From: Astragalus membranaceus
Taxonomy: Eukaryota; Streptophyta; Magnoliopsida; Fabales; Fabaceae
Direction: 5' to 3'
Assembly: GCA_039519185.1 (NCBI GenBank)
Contig: CM076847.1
Location: 76,657,747-76,721,746 of the forward strand
Length of the DNA stretch: 64,000 nucleotides
How positions within the stretch are numbered: position 1 is the first letter of the stretch; every line of letters starts with the position of its first letter. Both the position numbers and the translations under genes were made by a program. Below are positions 58,435-64,000 of the stretch, piece by piece. Below the pieces are notes generated by a model. That model saw only the letters and a list, made by a program, of their open reading frames with translations. It did not search any database and was not told where the DNA came from.

Positions 58435-60652
58435 CACTACAAGAAAATTGACGATTTCCGACGGCAAAATCCGTCGGAAACGCACTGATTTTCGTCGCAA
58501 ATTAACGTTTCCGACGGACTTTCCGACGGACAAATTTTCGTCGAAAAATCGCTCGTCGCAGATAGTTTCCGACAGATTTTTTCGTCGCAAATGTTTCCGT
58601 TGTAAAGTCGTCGGAAACCCGTCGCAAATTTCCGTGGCAAAGTCGCAAATACTGACACCTTTTCGTCGCAAATCCGTCGCAAATGGTCCGTATTTTCTTA
58701 ATTAAGTAGCACAATTTCGCGCAAATGTTTAAAATGTCGTCGCAAATTTCGTCGCAAATGTTTAAAATGTCGTCGCAAATTTTTAAAATGTCGTCGCAAA
58801 TTCAATAATTATCCATGAAAATTCCGTCGCAAATTCCGTCGGTACGAAAAAAATTATATTCATAAAAATTAGCCATTTGCCAATTCAATTACAGACTCAA
58901 AAATTCCCTACTAATTCAATTCAGACTCAATTTCAGCTTCACACAGTATTTGTATATCAACCACTCAAGGAGCTATTCCTAAACAAGAATCTCATTCCTT
59001 CACAGAACCTATCAACAACATCATGGAAGTAAATGAAACTCACTCCTAGATTACAAAACATTACTTTTAAACTAACATTTCATATAACAAAACACTCAAA
59101 ATGAGCCAGAGTAATGAAAAATAATAAAAACATCATCACTATAGGAAATCATTAAACATATTACCAGAAACATGATACAGGCTACACTGAAAACTGAAGT
59201 CAAGTTTCAGACTAACTAAAAAATGTACCCTCTTGTAAAAATTGTAACAAAAATTTATAGAAGAAACATTCAAAAGTATGCACAACATGCTTACAGACAA
59301 TTCTAACTCCCTGTCTATAGCATAACAGACATATATTGTGTCAATTACATTGTCCAGCACATGCACCAGGAAACCCAGCACTACTATCAGTACCACCCAT
59401 GCCATTGCAGCCACAAAATAAGAATCAGTCCCAAGATTCGTCACAACTTTCAAGATAACACAAGCCTGCATAAGTGCATATACATAAACAAACAAACAAA
59501 AGTTAATATAGAAACAGAAAATAACGATAATAGAAAAATAAACCAGTCACAATTCATTACATAGACAGAACAACCAAGTCCACCAAAGAACTGGGATACT
59601 TATTTTCTCCCCAAAGACTTCCAAAAGGTTCAAATTAGCGATAGATTTCCTCATTAACCAAGGCTGATAAAGTACGATATAGCATGGGAGGGATATACTG
59701 CATTTTGAAACATAAATATATAAAGGACTTTGCATTTTGGCATTATTAATCTAATAACACCACCACAACTAAAAGGACTATACATATAATGTGCATTGAA
59801 GTGAAACACAGAGCAAGTAATATGGCAGGTGAGAATGTGAAGAAAGTTGGTAGAGAATGTAGAAAGAAAAACGGAAAAAAGAAAATAAGATAATCATTAC
59901 TATAGTGTATAATTCATAAAACTAAGATATTTTACACATTAATTAAAACATAAATTACCTATGTGCCGTCAATAACCCTTCTCATAAGTGTAGTCTATGT
60001 GATCTCCACCGTCTCCATCATCTTCAGCATCGTCCTGGTCATTCTGGGCATCGTGGTCCTGCTGGGCAGGCTAGTCCTGCTCGGGCGGCTGCCAATCAGG
60101 TGGAGGTACTGGAATCCCAGAATGGCTAAATACATAGTCAAGAAGTTGTTGTTGTCGTGCAACATTCTCCTCCTGTCGTGCTATCACATCCTACTGTTGT
60201 GCAAATTGGTCTGCCAATGACTGGAGGATCCTAAGGGCCTCAGGGGACAGGCTCTCACTCGTCGAAGCTCCAGAGTCTAACATATTGCCATATATGCCTC
60301 CTGTCCCATACAAACGGCTCTTATTGCGCCCTCCAACAGCTTCCTCCTACAACATCCGCTTCAACTTCTCCAACTCAGCGGGATCTAATGGTAGATTAGT
60401 CTGAGACAACCGCCGGTGAAACTCCTCCTATTAAATGCACACAAAAAATACCAAAAGAATCTAAATTAAATACAACACCAGTGAAATCAAATGTAAACAC
60501 AATAAATGATGATTTCTGTAACTAACTTGCAACAGGAACTAACTGAAGTTAACTTTTTAACATATATAAGTATCAATTTATATAAGAAAATAAAGGAAAA
60601 TTAGTTATAATGCATTAGAAAATTGATATATGTTTCTTATATTCTTGTAGTG
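58435..60652 (-). mobile_element. CACTA (En/Spm) transposon, non-autonomous
   Basis: Starts CACTACAAGAAAA and ends with the inverse form ttcttgtagtg, 2218 bp, flanked by the 3-bp duplication GAC (58432-58434 and 60653-60655). Subterminal sequence at the left has many ccgacgga, cgtcgcaaat and ccgtcgg motifs. The coding remnant is on the minus strand. The corresponding place in the next U2 unit (near 61582, ggagacgaacag) is an empty site. Confidence 0.95.
59970..60432 (-). pseudogene. CACTA-associated transposase C-terminal remnant
   Basis: Minus-strand frame with EEFHRRLSQTNLPLD, ELEKLKRML, GGRNKSRLYGTGG and LSPEALRILQSLADQFAQQ. This resembles the C-terminal region of plant transposase family proteins encoded by CACTA elements. 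Three in-frame TAG stops interrupt it, at least two in a Gln-rich context where CAG is expected. No upstream catalytic part remains. Confidence 0.72.
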
Positions 60653-60655
60653 GAC

Positions 60656-61211
60656 CCCTTTTGTTTGTACAAAGCATTTTTCATTCTGCTCTCTTATTAA
60701 AATTGTTAATCCAAAGTAGTATTATTGTTTATATTTATTAATTTATTTTAATTAAAATTTATAAACTCCTAAATCATAATTATACAAACTAAGGGTCTAA
60801 GACTCCAAAAATTTTATGGGACAACAACTTGATTAAGTCTTCTTGAAAATGTAAAACCAATCTTTCATCTACAAATGACATTGAATCTAGCTAGCACACC
60901 AGTGGCTATTCCTTGGATCACTCTCGAGGATTGTGGGTGCTTGTGCAAAAGAACATCAGTGTAATTACTAGTGCCTGCGTGGGATGCAAACAGTTGTATA
61001 ACCGCTCTAGCTTTCTTCTTCTCTCAACATACTTAGCATCGCACAAGTTTATATGCCAGTCATACTCCTTCCATGAGTTAGGAGCACCATTGATGGCCAG
61101 TCAAATTCTAAAAATGGAAGAGTGAGCTTGGACCATTTTGTTTTGAAGTTCCAAGGGAAGAAAGAAAATGCAGACTGACTCACACGTTTGGTGTATTGGT
61201 TGTGCATAAGA
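60656..61211 (+). other. Spacer of U2 unit 2
   Basis: AT-rich spacer, nearly colinear with 61590-62142 of the next unit. No separate gene is supported. Confidence 0.7.
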
Positions 61212-61264
61212 GTCCCACATTGGGCAATCTAGAAAGCAGCATAGTGGACTTGACAAATAAAAGG
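61212..61264 (+). promoter_or_regulatory. Promoter of U2 copy 2: upstream element and TATA-like box
   Basis: gtcccacattg (61212-61222) differs at few positions from the plant snRNA upstream element. It is followed after 32 bp by aaataaaagg (61255-61264), which is 33 bp before the RNA start. This spacing is the pol II type for plant snRNA genes; pol III types are about 10 bp shorter. The best preserved promoter of the three copies. Confidence 0.7.
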
Positions 61265-61287
61265 AGCAGCGAGAAAATGTTCAAGGC

Positions 61288-61479
61288 ATACCTTTCTCGG
61301 CATTTTGGCTAAGATCAAGTGTAGTATCTGTTCTTATCAGTTTAATATCTGATATGTAGGCCAATGGCTCACACGATATTAATTTTTTTTAGGGGGAGAG
61401 CCACCACAATAGCTTGCTATTGGGTTTCTCATGTGTCGCCTATGCGTTGCACTACTTCATGGGCCTGGCGCACCCCACC
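61288..61479 (+). ncRNA. U2: U2 snRNA copy 2, full length
   Basis: About 192 nt from ataccttt to gcaccccacc. The branch-recognition stretch aagtgtagtatctgttc is intact. Stem I has one change (ctcggcattttggct), which removes a pair. Stem-loop II reads tgtaggccaatggctcac, weaker than the expected perfect stem. The Sm-like T run and the 3' stem-loops (gcgttgcactac) are present. It has the best promoter, so of the three it is the most likely to be expressed, but it is not a clean consensus copy. Confidence 0.88.
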
Positions 61480-62142
61480 AATTCTAGTGCTGAATATTTG
61501 TGGGTTTTAATTTTAAATTTAATTATTTAGTAATTATATAGTAATTTGGGATGTCATGTTTAAAATTTTTGTTTTGGAGACGAACAGTTTTGTTTCTACA
61601 AAACATTTTTTCATTCTTCTCTCTTATTAAAATTGTTAATCCAAAGTAGTATTATTGTTTATATTTATAAGGTTATTTTAGTTAAAATTTATAAACTCCT
61701 AAATCGTAATTATACAAACTAAGGGTCTAAGACTCCAAAAATCTTATGGGACAAGACAACTTGATTAAGTCTTCTTGAAAATGTAAAACCAATCTTTCAT
61801 CTACAAATGACATTGAATCTAGCTAGTACACCAGTGGCTAATCCTTGGATCACTCTCGAGGATTGTGGGTGCTTGTGCAAAAGAACATCAATGTAATTAC
61901 TAGTTGTTGTATGGGATGCAAACAGTTGTATAGCCGCTCATGCTTTCTTCTTCTCTCAACATAGTTAGCATCGCACAAGTTTATATGGCAGTCATACTCC
62001 TTCCATGAGTTAGGAGCACCATTGATGGCCAGTCAAACTCTGAAAATGGAAGAGCGAGCTTGGACCATTTTGTTTGGAAGTTCCAAGGGAAGAAAGAGAA
62101 TGCAGTTTGTTATCACATTTGGTGTATTGGTTGTGCATAAGA

Positions 62143-62153
62143 GTCTTACATTG
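62143..62153 (+). promoter_or_regulatory. Upstream sequence element of U2 copy 3, two changes
   Basis: gtcttacattg; the cc-to-tt changes hit the conserved core. A TATA-like aaataaaag follows near 62186. Confidence 0.55.
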
Positions 62154-62218
62154 GGCAGACAAGAAAGCAGCATAGTGGACTTGACAAATAAAAGAAGGAG
62201 CGAGCAAATGTTCAAGGC

Positions 62219-62351
62219 ATACCTTTCTCGGCCTTTTGGCTAAGATCAAGTGTAGTATCAGTTCTTATCAATTTAATATCTGATATGTGGGCCAATGGCT
62301 CACACGATATTAAATTACTTTTTTTAGGGGGAGAGCCATCATAATAGCTTG
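62219..62351 (+). ncRNA. U2: U2 snRNA copy 3, cut by an LTR insertion
   Basis: Starts ataccttt with intact stem I (ctcggccttttggct) and aagatcaagtgtagta. It carries tatcagttcttatcaattt with two changes near the branch region. It stops after atagcttg, where the Tekay-like LTR begins. The 3' third would lie past the window. Confidence 0.88.
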
Positions 62352-63648
62352 TGTAACACCTTCAAAATAATTGGGCGAATTATTTGGATGTTAACCCAAT
62401 TGGATTAATTTAGTGCTTGATTAGAAAAATTATTGAGTGCTAAGGTAATTATTCGGTTGTCGCAGGATCGCTATACCGATAGCAAGATATAAGAGATTAA
62501 GGGCAATATGGTCATTTGACCAAATTACCACTTAATTAGAATAAAAGAAAGTAAATAATAAAGGAAAGAAAGGGAAGAAAGAAAGGAAACGCAGAGAAGA
62601 GGAAAGAAGAAAAGATAGAAGAAAAGAAAGAAAAAAAGAAAGAAGAAGAGAAAGAAGAAAGAAGAAGAAGAAGGATCATCCCCCAAGCTCCACACTTCAT
62701 CACCTTCATCATCTCACCTCCCTCTCCAAAACCCAAGAGCTAGGTAAGGTTTCATCCAATTTTCCCCCCTTTTTGTGGCCTACAAAATTTAGAGGATTTT
62801 GTTGGAAAATTGTTGAAATCATGGATTGATAGGTTGTTTTGATGATTGGAGTATGTTTAGGATCGAAGCTAGGAGCGGATTAATCGCGTTGTGAAGTTTG
62901 AATCGAAGTTTGGAGCGGTTTGGTGAAATAGGGTTCCGTTCGAGAGTTTTCAAATCTCGGGAAATTTGGTTCGATACCGGCTCTCGCTTCAAGGGTGAAT
63001 TTTACTCACGTTTAGGTTTATTCCGTTTTGGTATAATTTGTGCGTCGATTGGTTCCGAGAAATTTTGAGTCAAAAACCGTTATTTCGAAAAATAGCGCTT
63101 TGGATAAAAATCCGTTTAGATTGAGTTTTTGATTGGATTGATTGATTGTGTGGTTTGTATTGGGTCTTTTGTATTGGCTGTTAAATCTGTTTTAGATTGA
63201 AACAAGAATCGGAATTGAGCGGAATAGCGAATTTCGCAAGAAAACGGAAAAAAACTGCACTTTTCTGCAGATGGTCGCGTCGCGACCCGTTCCCATCACG
63301 TCGCGACCAGGCCCAGTTTTGTCACGCCAAAAGTTTCTGTCGCTTTTGGCGTCGCGACGGTAGCAGTTCGCGTCGCGACGCTTTGCAGATTTTCAGCAAT
63401 TGTACACTGTTTTTGTTTTCGCGATATCTTTTGATTCGGGAACCCGATTGAGGTGTTCTAAGATGCGTTGGAAAGCTTATTCAGAGGCCTAACTGAATAT
63501 TTTATTTTTAAGGTAAAACGAACTGTTTTTGGAGTCGTAAATTGTGTTGAAAAGTGACGAATTAGTATGCGAGAGTGAATGTGGACTTAACTTGTAATGT
63601 TCAATTATTGGTTTGAGGTAAATAAACCTTGAGTTCATATAATTGTAG

Positions 63649-63680
<32 letters not shown>

Positions 63681-64000
63681 TCGAGTTTGAGTGACGACCC
63701 ATGTTGACATACTAGGCGGGTTAGTCATGAACCCTTACCCTAGGCTTCGTGCCATTAGGAAACACTATTGGTATTGGGGTTCGCCGGAATATGCAACGGG
63801 ATTGCGGCCGGTGTTGTGTTAAAAGTGATTGTACTACGTTCACCAGAAGATGCAAGCGGATTGCGGCTGGTGATACGTAGAAAGGCCTAGGATGCTAGTT
63901 CATCGGGAAAAGCAAGTGGATTGCGGTCGGTGTCTTACTAGGTCGAAGCCTTATTGTATGATTCACCGGGATTAGCAAGTGGATTGCGGTCGGTGTCGTG
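62352..64000 (+). mobile_element. Tekay-like LTR, right part outside the window
   Basis: Begins TGTAACACCTTC and matches the 2105-bp Tekay LTR block by block: aattatttggatgttaaccc, a purine tract (62540-62670), ttttactcacg, aagatgcgttggaaagctta, gagtgacgaccc and tandem units caccgggattagca...gcggtcggtg (63775-64000). It differs enough to be another family or an old copy. A GC-rich segment with tcgcgtcgcgac lies at 63272-63385. Whether it is a solo LTR or a full element cannot be seen. Confidence 0.9.

Larger units (their letters stand above)
58001..62351 (+). repeat. Tandem array of three U2 snRNA units, period about 0.93 kb
   Basis: U2 starts at 58146, 61288 and 62219. The last two are 931 bp apart. 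The first two are 3142 bp apart, or 921 bp once the CACTA insertion and its duplication are removed. Flanking sequence also repeats, including ggatcactctcgaggattgt (near 60915 and 61848), catagtggacttgacaaata and aattctagtg. The array continues beyond a new LTR insertion at 62352. Confidence 0.92.

Noticed and set aside
58384..58714. Arg/Ser-rich frames on both strands
   Set aside because: Subterminal repeat motifs (ccgacgga, cgtcgcaa) of the CACTA element give repetitive codons.

Overview
The window is nuclear DNA of a flowering plant, almost certainly a eudicot. The evidence is two group-IX ERF transcription factor genes, plant-type Ty3/gypsy (Tat and Tekay), Ty1/copia, CACTA, hAT, LINE and SINE elements, a plant mobile domain gene and plant-type U2 snRNA sequences. 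A legume is possible, judging only from the style of a GGCTAAATTATAG-ended MITE; this is a weak guess. Nearly all the window is transposon sequence, much of it nested, with a few host genes between.

Layout: 1-4161 is a gag-only Tat-type LTR element carrying a long GGCGCC-rich minisatellite. 4162-6990 holds SINE, Stowaway-like and LINE fragments. An ERF1B-like gene lies at 6992-7630 (-). 8376-11580 is a copia-like LTR remnant split by a 2455-bp solo LTR. 13265-14620 is a decayed LINE split by a 10.3-kb Tat element (14626-24897), which has a dead gag-pol and a spliced antisense gene. 26155-28179 holds foldback repeats, a SINE-like copy and a non-autonomous hAT. 29515-38303 is a complete, young Tekay element with an intact gag-pol. 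38309-40650 is LTR-like noncoding sequence, followed by a reverse-strand LINE, a CACTA end and a SINE.

A second ERF gene, ERF095/ERF098-like, lies at 45200-45628 (-). A copia element occupies 46427-51782 (-). A SINE with an inserted MITE lies at 52981-53526. 53641-57413 is a TIR-bounded element carrying an apparently intact four-exon plant mobile domain gene and a convergent small gene. The end of the window is a tandem array of three U2 snRNA units of about 0.93 kb. One unit is split by a 2.2-kb CACTA element and the last is cut by a Tekay-like LTR that runs off the window.

How it fits together: the two ERF genes are both group IXc types and share orientation. They look like an ancestral tandem pair driven about 37.6 kb apart by transposon nesting. 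The mobile domain element and the U2 array are the other loci with coding or RNA potential; the remaining coding sequence belongs to retrotransposons. Statements about families rest on recognition of motifs, not on database searches.
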